Position numbers and translations under genes: made by a program. DNA of 64,000 bases, taken from Roseovarius salincola (lineage in GTDB: Bacteria; Pseudomonadota; Alphaproteobacteria; Rhodobacterales; Rhodobacteraceae). This document shows, piece after piece, positions 9,345-17,898 of this stretch. Positions within the stretch are counted from its first letter, which is position 1. Every line of letters starts with the position of its first letter. The notes beneath the pieces are model-generated. The model ran no database searches and was not told the DNA's origin. It saw only the letters and a program-made list of their open reading frames with translations. The stretch is taken from positions 372,001-436,000 of the forward strand of contig NZ_JAPTNL010000002.1 in the NCBI RefSeq assembly GCF_026891095.1. Direction: 5' to 3'.

Positions 9345-10685
9345 TCAGCTTTCGCGCTCCACCGCCGCCACCACATCGCCCAGAACCCGATCCAGCAGCG
9401 CCGGATCGACGGCCTCGGCCATCACCCGGATCAGCGGCTCGGTCCCCGATTTGCGGATCAAGAGCCGCCCGTCATGCCCCAGCGCCTTTTCGCCCTTGGC
9501 GATGGCCTCCTGCACGGCGTCGGCCTCCAGCGGGGCCTTTTCGGGCTGGTAGCGCACATTGATCAGCTTCTGAGGCACCGGCTCGAAAACGCGGGCAAGC
9601 TGGCTGGCGCTCTGGCCGGTCTCGACCATGCAGGCCAGGAATTGCAGCGCCCCGATCAGCCCGTCGCCGGTGGTGGCGTAATCGGTCATCACGATATGGC
9701 CCGATTGCTCGCCACCCAGCGAATGCCCGCCCTGGCGCATCGCCTCGACGACATGACGGTCGCCCACCGCCGTGCGCTTGAGGGCGATCCCGCGGTCGTT
9801 CAGATGCCGCTCGAGACCGAGGTTGGACATCACCGTCGCCACAAGCGTGTTGCCCGCCAGACGCCCCTGTTCGGCCCAGCGCGTGGCAATCAGGCCCATG
9901 ATCTGGTCGCCATCGGCGATCTGGCCCTTCTCGTCGATCAGCACCACCCGGTCGGCATCGCCATCAAGGCATATGCCGATATCGGCACGGGTCTCGATCA
10001 CCTTCCTGGCGGCGGCGTCGGGATGGGTCGAACCGCAGTTCTTGTTGATGTTGGTTCCGTCCGGCTCCACGCCGATGGCGATCACCTCGGCACCCAGTTC
10101 CCACAGCACCGCGGGGGCGGTGCGATAGGCCGCGCCATGGGCGCAATCCACGACGATGCGCAGCCCGTCCAGACGGCGGCGCGACGGAAAGGTCGTCTTG
10201 GCATATTCCACGTAGCGCCCGCGCGCGTCGTCAAACCGCTTGGCGCGCCCGATGTTCTCCGGCGCGGCGGCCTTGATCCCGTTCGTCATCAGCGCCTCGA
10301 TCCCGGCCTGGGCCTCGTCGCTCAGCTTGAAACCGTCGGGTCCGAAGAACTTGATCCCGTTATCCGAGGCCGGGTTGTGGCTGGCCGAGATCATCACTCC
10401 CACATCGGCGCGTAGCCCGTGGGTCAGGTAACCGATCGCCGGGGTCGGCATCGGCCCCAGCAGGAACACGTTCATCCCGGTCGATGTGAACCCGGCGGTC
10501 AGCGCGTTCTCGATCATGTAGCCCGACAGCCGCGTATCCTTGCCGATCACCACCCGGTGCTCCTGCGTGTCGCGGCGAAAATAGCGCCCCGCAGCCGCGC
10601 CCAGCTTCAGGGCGATCTCGGCCGTCATCGGCCAGCTGTTGGCGCGTCCGCGCACGCCGTCGGTGCCAAAGAGTTCCTGCGCCAT
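9345..10685 (-). CDS. glmM: phosphoglucosamine mutase
   Basis: A 446-residue alpha-D-phosphohexomutase that interconverts glucosamine-6-phosphate and glucosamine-1-phosphate for UDP-GlcNAc, peptidoglycan and lipid A synthesis. The N-terminal [13 protein letters not shown] is typical. The phosphoserine loop [18 protein letters not shown] places the catalytic Ser at 102, as in E. coli GlmM. The metal loop [10 protein letters not shown], the sugar loop GGEQSGHI and the phosphate loop [12 protein letters not shown] are all present. It is divergent from ugd. In many bacteria glmM sits by folP/ftsH; that context is absent here. Confidence 0.96.
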   Translation of the reverse strand: MAQELFGTDGVRGRANSWPMTAEIALKLGAAAGRYFRRDTQEHRVVIGKDTRLSGYMIENALTAGFTSTGMNVFLLGPMPTPAIGYLTHGLRADVGVMISASHNPASDNGIKFFGPDGFKLSDEAQAGIEALMTNGIKAAAPENIGRAKRFDDARGRYVEYAKTTFPSRRRLDGLRIVVDCAHGAAYRTAPAVLWELGAEVIAIGVEPDGTNINKNCGSTHPDAAARKVIETRADIGICLDGDADRVVLIDEKGQIADGDQIMGLIATRWAEQGRLAGNTLVATVMSNLGLERHLNDRGIALKRTAVGDRHVVEAMRQGGHSLGGEQSGHIVMTDYATTGDGLIGALQFLACMVETGQSASQLARVFEPVPQKLINVRYQPEKAPLEADAVQEAIAKGEKALGHDGRLLIRKSGTEPLIRVMAEAVDPALLDRVLGDVVAAVERES

Positions 10686-10849
10686 GGCCGTGGTCCTTCG
10701 TTCCTGTCATGCCTCTGGCATGGGTTGCCGCTTCTCCTTACCCGTGTGCCGAGGGTCTGTCCAATGGCGGATGCAGGGCGCAGCGCTACGCGCCATTGCC
10801 GCAAGCGGGTTTCCGCATCACGCCTTTCGCGCCCTTTTCGCATGCCTGA

Positions 10850-10878
10850 TTGACGCAGGTGCGGGCGATCTGCATTAA
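10850..10878 (+). promoter_or_regulatory. candidate promoter for ugd
   Basis: TTGACG, 17 bases, then CATTAA, ending 40 bp before the ugd ATG. The -35 matches the sigma-70 consensus well; the -10 is a weak match, as is common in high-G+C alphaproteobacteria. Confidence 0.35.
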
Positions 10879-10917
10879 AGGGCGCGCATTGGGCAGGTTC
10901 TTGAAAGGTAAGCGGTC

Positions 10918-12264
10918 ATGAAAATCGCAATGATCGGAACGGGCTATGTCGGGCTTGTCTCGGGGGTATGTTTCTCGGATTTCGGGCATGACGTCGTCTG
11001 CGTCGACAAGGACCCCGACAAGATCGGAAAGCTGGAACGCGGCGAGGTGCCGATCTACGAACCCGGCCTCGGGACGCTTCTTGAGAAGAATGTCGAGGCG
11101 GGCCGCCTTTCTTTCACCGGCGATCTGGCGCAGGCGGTCGAAGGGGCCGAGGCGGTGTTCATCGCCGTCGGCACACCCACGCGGCGCGGCGATGGCCATG
11201 CCGATCTGTGCTATGTCATGGCCGCCGCTCAGGAGATCGCCCGCGCCGCCAGCGATTACGTGGTCATCGTGACCAAATCCACCGTCCCCGTCGGCACCAA
11301 CCGGCAAGTGAAGCAGGCAGTGAAAAAGGCCAATCCCGATCTCGATTTCGATGTCGCCTCGAACCCCGAATTCCTGCGCGAAGGCGCGGCGATCGAGGAT
11401 TTCATGAAACCCGACCGCGTGGTCGTCGGCGTGCAGACCGACCGCGCCGCCGAGGTGATGGCCGAGATCTACCGCCCGCTCTACCTGCGCGAATTCCCGA
11501 TCATGACCACCGATCTGGAAAGCGCCGAGATGATCAAATACGCGGCCAACGCCTTTCTGGCGACCAAGATCACCTTCATCAACGAAATCGCCGCCCTGTG
11601 CGAACGCACCGGCGCCGATGTGAAACAGGTTGCGCGCGGCATGGGGCTTGACGGGCGTATCGGCAACAAGTTCCTGCATGCCGGCCCCGGCTATGGCGGC
11701 AGCTGCTTTCCCAAGGATACCCGCGCCCTGGCGCGCACCGGGCAGGAACATGGCGTGCCGCTGCATATCACCGAATCCGTGATCGCCGTGAACGAACAGG
11801 TCAAGCGGCGCATGACCGACAAGCTGCTCGACCTTTGCGACGGCTCGTTCAACGGCAAGACAGTGGGGGTTCTGGGCGTCACCTTCAAACCCAATACCGA
11901 CGACATGCGCGAGGCGCCCTCGCTCTCGATCGTGCCCGCGCTGGTGGGCGGCGGCGCCAAGGTGCGCGTCTGCGATCCGCAAGGGCGGCGCGAGGGTGAA
12001 AACCTTCTGCCCGGCGTGAACTGGATGGACGATCCCTACAAATGCGCCCACAAGGCGGATCTTCTGGTGATCCTGACCGAATGGAACGAGTTCCGCGCCC
12101 TCGATCTCAAGCGTATCGCGCGCAAGATGGCCACGGCGCGGCTGGCCGACCTGCGCAACATCTACACCGCGCGGGATGCGAAACGCGCAGGGTTCCTTGC
12201 CTATGAAAGCATCGGGCGTGCGGGCTATCTTGAAGCCGGCGCCGACGAAGCCGAAACCGGCTAG
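10918..12264 (+). CDS. ugd: UDP-glucose 6-dehydrogenase
   Basis: A 448-residue UDP-glucose/GDP-mannose dehydrogenase. The N-terminal NAD-binding Rossmann motif GTGYVG is at residues 7-12. The central domain includes TTDLESAEMIKYAANAFLATKITF. The catalytic cysteine is at about residue 263 in GPGYGGSCFPKDTRAL, and LGVTFKPNTDDMREAPSL begins the C-terminal UDP-binding domain. It oxidises UDP-glucose twice to UDP-glucuronate. GDP-mannose dehydrogenase is a related alternative, but the motif set fits Ugd better. Its last 4 bp overlap the convergent glycerate kinase gene. Confidence 0.95.
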   Translation: MKIAMIGTGYVGLVSGVCFSDFGHDVVCVDKDPDKIGKLERGEVPIYEPGLGTLLEKNVEAGRLSFTGDLAQAVEGAEAVFIAVGTPTRRGDGHADLCYVMAAAQEIARAASDYVVIVTKSTVPVGTNRQVKQAVKKANPDLDFDVASNPEFLREGAAIEDFMKPDRVVVGVQTDRAAEVMAEIYRPLYLREFPIMTTDLESAEMIKYAANAFLATKITFINEIAALCERTGADVKQVARGMGLDGRIGNKFLHAGPGYGGSCFPKDTRALARTGQEHGVPLHITESVIAVNEQVKRRMTDKLLDLCDGSFNGKTVGVLGVTFKPNTDDMREAPSLSIVPALVGGGAKVRVCDPQGRREGENLLPGVNWMDDPYKCAHKADLLVILTEWNEFRALDLKRIARKMATARLADLRNIYTARDAKRAGFLAYESIGRAGYLEAGADEAETG

Positions 12265-13523
12265 GCCCCCGGCGCGATCAGGATCGCGCGGAAATCATTG
12301 ACATTTGTCAGGGTCGGCCCGGTCACCACCTGGCCGTTGATCGCACCGAAAAAGGAATGCGCGTCGTTTTGCGCCAGCGCCATCGCCGCGTCCACGCCCA
12401 CCGCGCGCGCGCGCTGCAACGTATCCGGCCCGATATGCGCCCCCGCCACCTCGGCGGCGCCATCGACCCCGTCAGTATCGCAGGCGAGCGCATGAATGCC
12501 CGCCGCGCCCTCCAGCGCCATCGCCATCGCCAGCGCATATTCGGCATTCGGCCCGCCCACACCCTCGCCGCGCCGCGTCACCGTCAACTCGCCCCCCGAC
12601 AACAAGAGCACCGGCGCCTCGCCCGGCGCCAGCGCGTCGCGGATCTCCAGCGCCAGCGCGGCGTGATCGCGCCCCAGCTCGCGCGCCTCTCCCTCCAGCG
12701 CGTCACCCATCACGCGCACCGTCATTCCCTCCTGCCGCGCGATCTCAGCCGCCGCCTCCAGCGATTGCGCGGGTGCGGCGAAAATCACGTTCCCGACCCT
12801 GTCCAGCCGCGGATCGTCCGGCCTGACCACGCCGCTTGGCCCGTTGAGCACATCCGCCACCGCGCGGGGCAGGTCGATGCCGTGCCGCTCCAGCACCGCC
12901 AAGGCCTCTTGCGGCGTGCTTTCATCGCCCACCGTCGGCCCCGAGCCGATCATCGCCGGATCGTCCCCCGGCACATCCGAGATCATCAGCGCCAGCATCC
13001 GCGCCGGACAGGCGGCGGCGGCCAGCTGCCCGCCCTTCACCCGGCTCAGATGCTTGCGCACGAGGTTCATCTGCCCGATCGCCGCCCCCGAGGCCAGCAG
13101 CGCGGCATTCACCGCCTGCTTCTCCTCCAGCGTGATCGCGCCCGCCGGCTGCACCAGCAGCGCCGAGGCACCGCCCGAGATGAGCGCCAGCACCATGTCG
13201 CCCTCGCCCAGATCACCCAGCATGTCCAGCATCCGCGCGCTCGCCTCCATGCCCGCCTGGTCCGGCACCGGATGCGCGGCCTCGACGATCTCGATGCCCT
13301 TGCAGGGTCGCCCATAGCCGTATCGGGTGATGACCAGGCCCTCGCAGGGGCCATAGACCGCCTCCACAGCCTCGGCCATGCGCGCACTCGCCTTGCCCGC
13401 CCCCACCACCAACAGCCGCCCCCCGGGGCGCTCGGGCAGGGCGCGGTGCAGGCCCTGCATCGGATCGGCCACCGCCACGGCGCGATCGAAAAGCCGCCTC
13501 AGGAACCGGATCGGATCGCGCAT
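12261..13523 (-). CDS. glycerate 2-kinase (MOFRL family)
   Basis: A 420-residue protein of the glycerate-2-kinase/hydroxypyruvate reductase (TtuD/GckA) family. It has GGRLLVVGAGKASARMAEAVE, ALISGGASALLVQPAG, MNLVRKHLSRVKGGQLAAAA, ISDVPGDDPAMIGSGPT and a C-terminal MOFRL domain (LLSGGELTVT, GPNAEYALAMAMAL, ACDTDGVDG). It phosphorylates glycerate to 2-phosphoglycerate, linking glyoxylate or tartrate breakdown to glycolysis. The open frame extends 131 codons further upstream, but I chose the ATG at 13523 because GAGGAGG lies nine bases before it and the alignment begins there; the extension would run through an intergenic repeat. Confidence 0.9.
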   Translation of the reverse strand: MRDPIRFLRRLFDRAVAVADPMQGLHRALPERPGGRLLVVGAGKASARMAEAVEAVYGPCEGLVITRYGYGRPCKGIEIVEAAHPVPDQAGMEASARMLDMLGDLGEGDMVLALISGGASALLVQPAGAITLEEKQAVNAALLASGAAIGQMNLVRKHLSRVKGGQLAAAACPARMLALMISDVPGDDPAMIGSGPTVGDESTPQEALAVLERHGIDLPRAVADVLNGPSGVVRPDDPRLDRVGNVIFAAPAQSLEAAAEIARQEGMTVRVMGDALEGEARELGRDHAALALEIRDALAPGEAPVLLLSGGELTVTRRGEGVGGPNAEYALAMAMALEGAAGIHALACDTDGVDGAAEVAGAHIGPDTLQRARAVGVDAAMALAQNDAHSFFGAINGQVVTGPTLTNVNDFRAILIAPGA

Positions 13524-13600
13524 CAACGCTGCCTCCTCATGCACATTCGCGCCCATCCTAACGCGCGCCCCGCCCGCCCGACAGCCCCCTGCGGCCGGCC

Positions 13601-13662
13601 CTTCATCTGGCCTCAAATACCTCGGGGGAGTCGCGCCCTTGCGCGACGGGGGCAGCGCCCCC
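13601..13662 (+). repeat. REP-like intergenic element, copy 2 (glycerate kinase-crcB gap)
   Basis: Head CTTCATCTGGCCTCAAATAC and CTCGGGGG, then hairpin GTCGCGC-CCTT-GCGCGAC (13630-13647) and hairpin GGGGGC-AGC-GCCCCC (13648-13662). The first stem differs in sequence from the copy at 40150 but keeps pairing, which suggests selection for structure. It lies between two divergent genes. Confidence 0.7.
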
Positions 13663-13727
13663 ATGCCCCCCCCGGCCAAAGCGCGCGCAGCTTGACAATC
13701 AGCGGCGCGCGCGCGACAGACGCGGCC

Positions 13728-14105
13728 ATGATGATGACCTTCCTTCAGGTGGCCCTCGGCGGCGCGATCGGCGCGGTGCTGCGCTTTGGTACCGGGCTTG
13801 CGATGCTGCGGCTGGCCGGTCCGGGCTTTCCGCTTGGGGTGCTCTCGGTCAATATCCTCGGCTCCTTCCTGATCGGCCTGTTCAGCGTCTTCGCCTTTCA
13901 GCGCGGGGCGCAGCATCTCAACCCCTTCGTGATGACCGGCATCCTCGGTGGCTTCACCACTTTCTCGGCCTTTTCGCTCGAGGCGTTCACCCTCTATGAG
14001 CGCGGCCAGATCGGCTCGGCGGGGCTTTACGTGGTGCTTTCGGTGGTCCTTTCGCTGGGGGCTCTGGTGCTCGGGGTCTGGCTGGCGCGCGGGGTCTGGG
14101 CATGA
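13728..14105 (+). CDS. crcB: fluoride efflux channel CrcB
   Basis: A 125-residue four-helix membrane protein of the CrcB/Fluc family, which forms dual-topology dimers that leak fluoride out of the cytoplasm. Family motifs are GGAIGAVLRF near the N-terminus, LSVNILGSFLIG, and GGFTTFSAFSLEAF in the third segment. Three ATGs in a row (13728, 13731, 13734) make the exact start uncertain. The frame upstream of these covers the repeat and the antisense of the glycerate kinase gene, so I did not extend it. I see no fluoride riboswitch before it. It overlaps rluC by 4 bp. Confidence 0.93.
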   Translation: MMMTFLQVALGGAIGAVLRFGTGLAMLRLAGPGFPLGVLSVNILGSFLIGLFSVFAFQRGAQHLNPFVMTGILGGFTTFSAFSLEAFTLYERGQIGSAGLYVVLSVVLSLGALVLGVWLARGVWA

Positions 14106-15148
14106 GCGGCGTTCAGACCCTGACCGTGGGCGCCGATGACGGCGACCAGCGGCTCGACCGCTGGCTGCGCCGCCAGTTCCCGCAGCTTCAGCAGGGGCGC
14201 ATCGAAAAGATGTGCCGCAAGGGCGAGTTGCGTGTCGATGGCGGCCGCGTCAAGGCCAATACACGGCTCGAAGCGGGCCAGCAGGTGCGCGTGCCCCCCT
14301 TGCCCAGCCCGGACAAACCCGCCCCCGCCGCGGCGAAATCCGCGATCAGCGAGGCCGACGCGCGGATGATCCGCAACGCGGTGATCTACCGCGACGACCA
14401 TATCATCGCGCTCAACAAACCCCCCGGCCTGCCGGTCCAGGGCGGCAGCAAGCAGACCCGCCATGTCGATGGCCTGGCCGAGGCGCTGCGCTTTGACGCC
14501 GAGGAAAAACCGCGCCTCGTTCACCGGCTCGACAAGGATACCTCGGGCGTGCTGGTGCTGGCGCGCAGCCGCAGTGTCGCCAAGGCGCTGACCGCCGGGT
14601 TCCGCCACCGCGACACCCGCAAGATCTACTGGGCTGCCGTGGCCGGTGCGCCGGTGCCGCGCATGGGCACGATCCGCTTCGGCCTCGTCAAGGCGCCGGG
14701 GCATGGCGCATCGGGCGAGGGCGAAAAGATGCTCTGCCTGCATCCGCGCGACGTGGACAGCACCGAAGGCGCCAAGCACGCCACCAGCGATTACGCCGTG
14801 ATCGAGGCGGCCGGCACCCGCTGCGCCTGGGTCGCGCTGGTGCCCGTGACCGGGCGCACCCACCAGCTTCGCGCCCATATGGCCGAGATCGGCCACCCCA
14901 TCATCGGCGATGGCAAATACGGCGGCTCCGGCCAGGAGAACATGGGCGACGGCTGGGGCGCGCAGCTTGGCGGCGAGGTCAGCCGCAAACTGCATCTTCA
15001 TGCGCGCTCGCTGACGCTGGAACACCCGGTCACCCGCGCCATGCTGCACCTGAGGGCACCGCTGCCCGAACATATGCTGCGCACCTGGGAGATGTTCCAG
15101 TGGATCCCCTCCGAGGCCCCCGAAGACCCGTTCGAGGCGCTTGAATGA
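14102..15148 (+). CDS. ribosomal large subunit pseudouridine synthase, RluC/RluD family
   Basis: A 348-residue protein with an N-terminal S4 RNA-binding domain (about 15-75, RLDRWLRRQFPQLQQGRIEKM) and a RluA-type catalytic domain. The catalytic Asp is at residue 144 in RLVHRLDKDTSGVLVLAR. PVTGRTHQLRAHMAEIGHPIIGDGKYG is the conserved second motif. It converts specific uridines in 23S rRNA to pseudouridine; the S4 domain and motif set point to RluC. It lies in an overlapping run crcB-rluC-HAD-ATP12. Confidence 0.92.
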   Translation: MSGVQTLTVGADDGDQRLDRWLRRQFPQLQQGRIEKMCRKGELRVDGGRVKANTRLEAGQQVRVPPLPSPDKPAPAAAKSAISEADARMIRNAVIYRDDHIIALNKPPGLPVQGGSKQTRHVDGLAEALRFDAEEKPRLVHRLDKDTSGVLVLARSRSVAKALTAGFRHRDTRKIYWAAVAGAPVPRMGTIRFGLVKAPGHGASGEGEKMLCLHPRDVDSTEGAKHATSDYAVIEAAGTRCAWVALVPVTGRTHQLRAHMAEIGHPIIGDGKYGGSGQENMGDGWGAQLGGEVSRKLHLHARSLTLEHPVTRAMLHLRAPLPEHMLRTWEMFQWIPSEAPEDPFEALE

Positions 15149-15837
15149 CCCAGTCTTCGCTGCGTCTCGTGATCTTCGACGTGGATGGCACACTGGTTGA
15201 CAGCCAGGCCGACATCCTTGCTGCGATGGGCCATGCTTTCGGCTCTGCCGGTCACCCGATGCCGCCGCGCGCCGAGGTGCTGTCGATCGTCGGCCTGTCA
15301 CTCGATGTGGCGGTGGCGCGTCTCGCGCCAGAGCTCGACACCTCTCTTCACGCCCGCATGGTCGATTGGTACAAGGAGGCCTATATCGCCCTGCGCGCGC
15401 AGGCGGGCGCGGCGCATTCCTCGCCGCTCTATCCCGGCGCGCTGGCGGCGATCGAGGCGCTCCATGCCCAGCCCGAAACGCTGCTCGGGGTGGCGACGGG
15501 CAAATCGCGCCGCGGGCTCGACAAGCTGTTCGAAGCGCATGACCTGGGGCGCTACTTCGTGACCCGGCAGGTCAGCGACCATCACCCCTCCAAGCCCCAT
15601 CCCTCTATGATCGCGGCGGCGCTCGCGGAAACCGGGGTCGCGCCGGGCGATGCGGTGATGATCGGCGATACCAGCTATGACATGGATATGGCGCAGGCCG
15701 CGGGGATCGCCGCAATCGGCGTTGGCTGGGGGTATCACCCGCCCGCCACGCTGGCACGTACCGCCGCGCTTGGCGTGATCGACGATTTTTCGCAGCTCGC
15801 CCCCCGTCTCGATCTTCTGTGGGAGAAAGCCTCATGA
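15145..15837 (+). CDS. HAD-superfamily phosphatase, phosphoglycolate phosphatase-like
   Basis: A 230-residue HAD hydrolase of the Gph/CbbY subgroup. The nucleophile Asp12 and acid/base Asp14 are in LVIFDVDGTLVDSQ; GVATGKSRRGLDKL is motif II and GDAVMIGDTSYDMDMAQAAG is the metal-binding motif IV. A helical cap sits between motifs I and II. The substrate is not determined by sequence. The gene overlaps both neighbours by 4 bp, and in many Rhodobacterales a HAD protein sits between rluC and the ATP12 chaperone gene. Confidence 0.88.
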   Translation: MTQSSLRLVIFDVDGTLVDSQADILAAMGHAFGSAGHPMPPRAEVLSIVGLSLDVAVARLAPELDTSLHARMVDWYKEAYIALRAQAGAAHSSPLYPGALAAIEALHAQPETLLGVATGKSRRGLDKLFEAHDLGRYFVTRQVSDHHPSKPHPSMIAAALAETGVAPGDAVMIGDTSYDMDMAQAAGIAAIGVGWGYHPPATLARTAALGVIDDFSQLAPRLDLLWEKAS

Positions 15838-16556
15838 GCGAATGGAAGGCCCGCCGTTTCTGGAAAGCTGCTGAACCGGTCGCTGAAGCGGGCGGTTTCA
15901 CCGTCCGCCTCGATGGCCGCCCGGTCAAGACCCCGGCCAAGGCGGCGCTGATCGTGCCAAGCGAGGCCATGGCCGAGGCCATCGCCGCCGAATGGGATGC
16001 GCAGGGCGAACAGATCGACCCCGGCGCGATGCCTGTCACCCGCGCAGCCAATGCCGCCATCGACAAGGTTGCCCACCAGCACGCGGAAGTGGCGCAGATG
16101 CTCGCCGATTACGGCGATTCAGATCTCTTGTGCTATCGCGCCGAAAGTCCGGTGGAACTGGTCGAGCGCCAGCGCCGGGAATGGGACCCGCTGCTTGACT
16201 GGGCCGCCGATGCGCTGGGCGCGCGGCTGCGCCCGGTGACCGGGGTGATGCATGCGCCCCAGGACGGCGCGGCGCTGGCCACGCTGTCGCGGCAGGTTCA
16301 CGCGATGGACGCGTTCACCCTGACGGCGTTTCACGACCTGGTCAGCCTGTCGGGCTCGCTGGTGATCGGGTTCGCCGCGCTCAGCGAGGCGCGCGACATC
16401 GCGGCGCTCTGGCAGGTGTCGCGGCTCGATGAGACCTGGCAGGAAGAGCTGTGGGGCCCGGATGAGGAAGCGCGCGAACATGCCGCACGGAAAGAATCGG
16501 ACTTTCACGCCGCCAAACGCTTTCACGATCTTGCGCGCGCAGGGCATTCGGGCTGA
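15834..16556 (+). CDS. ATP12-family F1-ATPase assembly chaperone
   Basis: A 240-residue protein matching the ATP12 family. The start MSEWKARRFWKAA is typical of alphaproteobacterial members, followed by GFTVRLDGRPVKTPAKAALIVPS, AIAAEWDAQGEQIDPGAMPVTRAANAAID and LLCYRAESP. In mitochondria ATP12 binds the F1 alpha subunit before hexamer assembly; the bacterial homologue is inferred to help F1 assembly. The ATG at 15834 overlaps the HAD stop (ATGA); the extra five codons upstream in frame are not family-like. Confidence 0.88.
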   Translation: MSEWKARRFWKAAEPVAEAGGFTVRLDGRPVKTPAKAALIVPSEAMAEAIAAEWDAQGEQIDPGAMPVTRAANAAIDKVAHQHAEVAQMLADYGDSDLLCYRAESPVELVERQRREWDPLLDWAADALGARLRPVTGVMHAPQDGAALATLSRQVHAMDAFTLTAFHDLVSLSGSLVIGFAALSEARDIAALWQVSRLDETWQEELWGPDEEAREHAARKESDFHAAKRFHDLARAGHSG

Positions 16557-16658
16557 AAGCAACAGCTTACGTAAGGATAGGTCGGCCCGTGAACGATTGT
16601 TTTTCATGATCCGGGGCTTGACGTTTCATGATGAATCCACTCACACTCGATGCCACTG

Positions 16659-16677
16659 AAGGGGAACCGCCCCTTTT
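16659..16677 (+). terminator. weak hairpin with T-run upstream of aapJ
   Basis: AAGGGG-aaccg-CCCCTT followed by TT, 72 bp before the aapJ start. It could end transcription from the ATP12 gene or attenuate aapJ expression. The stem is only six pairs. Confidence 0.3.
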
Positions 16678-16748
16678 ACAGTATGGCGCGGCCCCTGCTG
16701 GCCGCACGAACCGCTTTTCAAAAGGCGGATAATCAGGAAGAGGTAAAC

Positions 16749-17768
16749 ATGAAAAAATCCGTAATTCTTGGCGCGCTGACCGTTGCCGGGCTGTCGGCCG
16801 GGGCTGCCGCGGCCGCTACCCTTGACGACGTGAAAGACCGTGGCAAGCTGAACTGCGGTGTGACTACCGGCCTGGTCGGTTTCGCCGCCCCCGACGCCAA
16901 TGGCGAATGGCAGGGCTTTGACGTCGGCGTCTGCCGCGCTGTCGCCGCCGCCGTTCTGGGCGATCCCTCGGCCGTCGAATTCGTGCCGACCACCGGCAAG
17001 ACGCGTTTCACCGCTCTGGCCTCGGGCGAGATCGACATGCTGGCGCGCAACACCACCTGGACCCTCAGCCGCGATGTCGACCTCAAGAACGAGTTCGTCG
17101 GCATCAACTACTATGACGGTCAGGGCTTCATGGTTCCCAAGGCACTGGGCGTCAGCTCGGCCAAGGAACTGAGCGGCGCCACCGTCTGCATCCAGACCGG
17201 CACCACCACCGAGCTGAACCTGGCTGACTTCTTCCGTGCCAATGACATGGAATACGAGCCGGTTCCGATCGAAACCAACGCCGAAGGCCAGCAGCAATAT
17301 CTGGCCGGTGCCTGCGACACCTACACGACGGACGCATCCGGCCTGGCCGCGACGCGCGCCACCTTCGAGAATCCGGGCGACCATGTCATCCTCCCCGAGA
17401 TCATCTCGAAAGAGCCGCTCGGCCCGCTGGTGCGCCATGGTGACCAGCCCTGGGGCGATATCGTCCGCTGGACCCTGAACGCGCTGATCGCCGCCGAAGA
17501 ATTCGGCATCACCTCGGCCAATGTCGAGGACATGGCGTCCAACGGTACCGACAAGCCCGAGGTCAACCGTATCCTCGGCGTCGAGGGCACGCTGGGCGAG
17601 ATGCTGGGCCTCGAGGCCGACTGGGCCGTGAAGGCGATCGCGGCCGGTGGCAACTACGGCGAGCTGTTCGAGAAGCACATCGGCGAGAAAACCCCTGTGG
17701 GTCTGGCCCGCGGGCTGAACGCCCAGTGGAAAGACGGCGGTCTGATGTACTCGCCGCCGTTCCGCTAA
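16749..17768 (+). CDS. aapJ: general L-amino acid ABC transporter, periplasmic binding protein
   Basis: A 339-residue solute-binding protein with a 22-residue signal peptide (MKKSVILGALTVAGLSAGAAAAA) and a mature start TLDDVKDRGKLNCGV. It has the cluster-3 amino-acid-binding pattern: GFDVGVCRAVAAAVLGD, LASGEIDMLARNTTWTLSRD, GATVCIQTGTTTELNL and EPLGPLVRHGD. This is the AapJ type, longer than histidine/glutamine-binding proteins. The Aap transporter (Rhizobium, Rhodobacter) imports a broad range of L-amino acids. The start was chosen at the ATG after AGGAAGAGGT. A terminator-like hairpin separates it from aapQ, which fits higher expression of the binding protein. Confidence 0.94.
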   Translation: MKKSVILGALTVAGLSAGAAAAATLDDVKDRGKLNCGVTTGLVGFAAPDANGEWQGFDVGVCRAVAAAVLGDPSAVEFVPTTGKTRFTALASGEIDMLARNTTWTLSRDVDLKNEFVGINYYDGQGFMVPKALGVSSAKELSGATVCIQTGTTTELNLADFFRANDMEYEPVPIETNAEGQQQYLAGACDTYTTDASGLAATRATFENPGDHVILPEIISKEPLGPLVRHGDQPWGDIVRWTLNALIAAEEFGITSANVEDMASNGTDKPEVNRILGVEGTLGEMLGLEADWAVKAIAAGGNYGELFEKHIGEKTPVGLARGLNAQWKDGGLMYSPPFR

Positions 17769-17783
17769 ACGGGATAACGTCAA

Positions 17784-17810
17784 GGGCGCGGGCCAGACCC
17801 CGCGCCCTTT
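17784..17810 (+). terminator. intrinsic terminator/attenuator between aapJ and aapQ
   Basis: GGGCGCGGG, loop CCAGAC, CCCGCGCCC, then TTTTCG-type tract, starting 16 bp after the aapJ stop. Partial termination here would give excess binding protein over permease, as is usual in ABC importer operons. Confidence 0.75.
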
Positions 17811-17898
17811 TCGCTTTCGTACCAACGATCGGCCCACGGCGCGCCCACGCGTGCCGCCATAGAAAAAAACCCGGGCCGACAGACGGGGAAGATCCTGG

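Noticed and set aside
13524..13727. Fluoride riboswitch before crcB
   Set aside because: No conserved fluoride-aptamer sequence could be found; the gap is taken up mainly by a REP-like element.
12357..14105. 582-codon frame that would fuse about 450 residues to CrcB
   Set aside because: The extension is antisense to glycerate kinase and crosses a repeat; CrcB alone has normal length.
16618..16646. Promoter before aapJ starting with TTGACG
   Set aside because: The -35 is good but no acceptable -10 is found at 16-18 bp.
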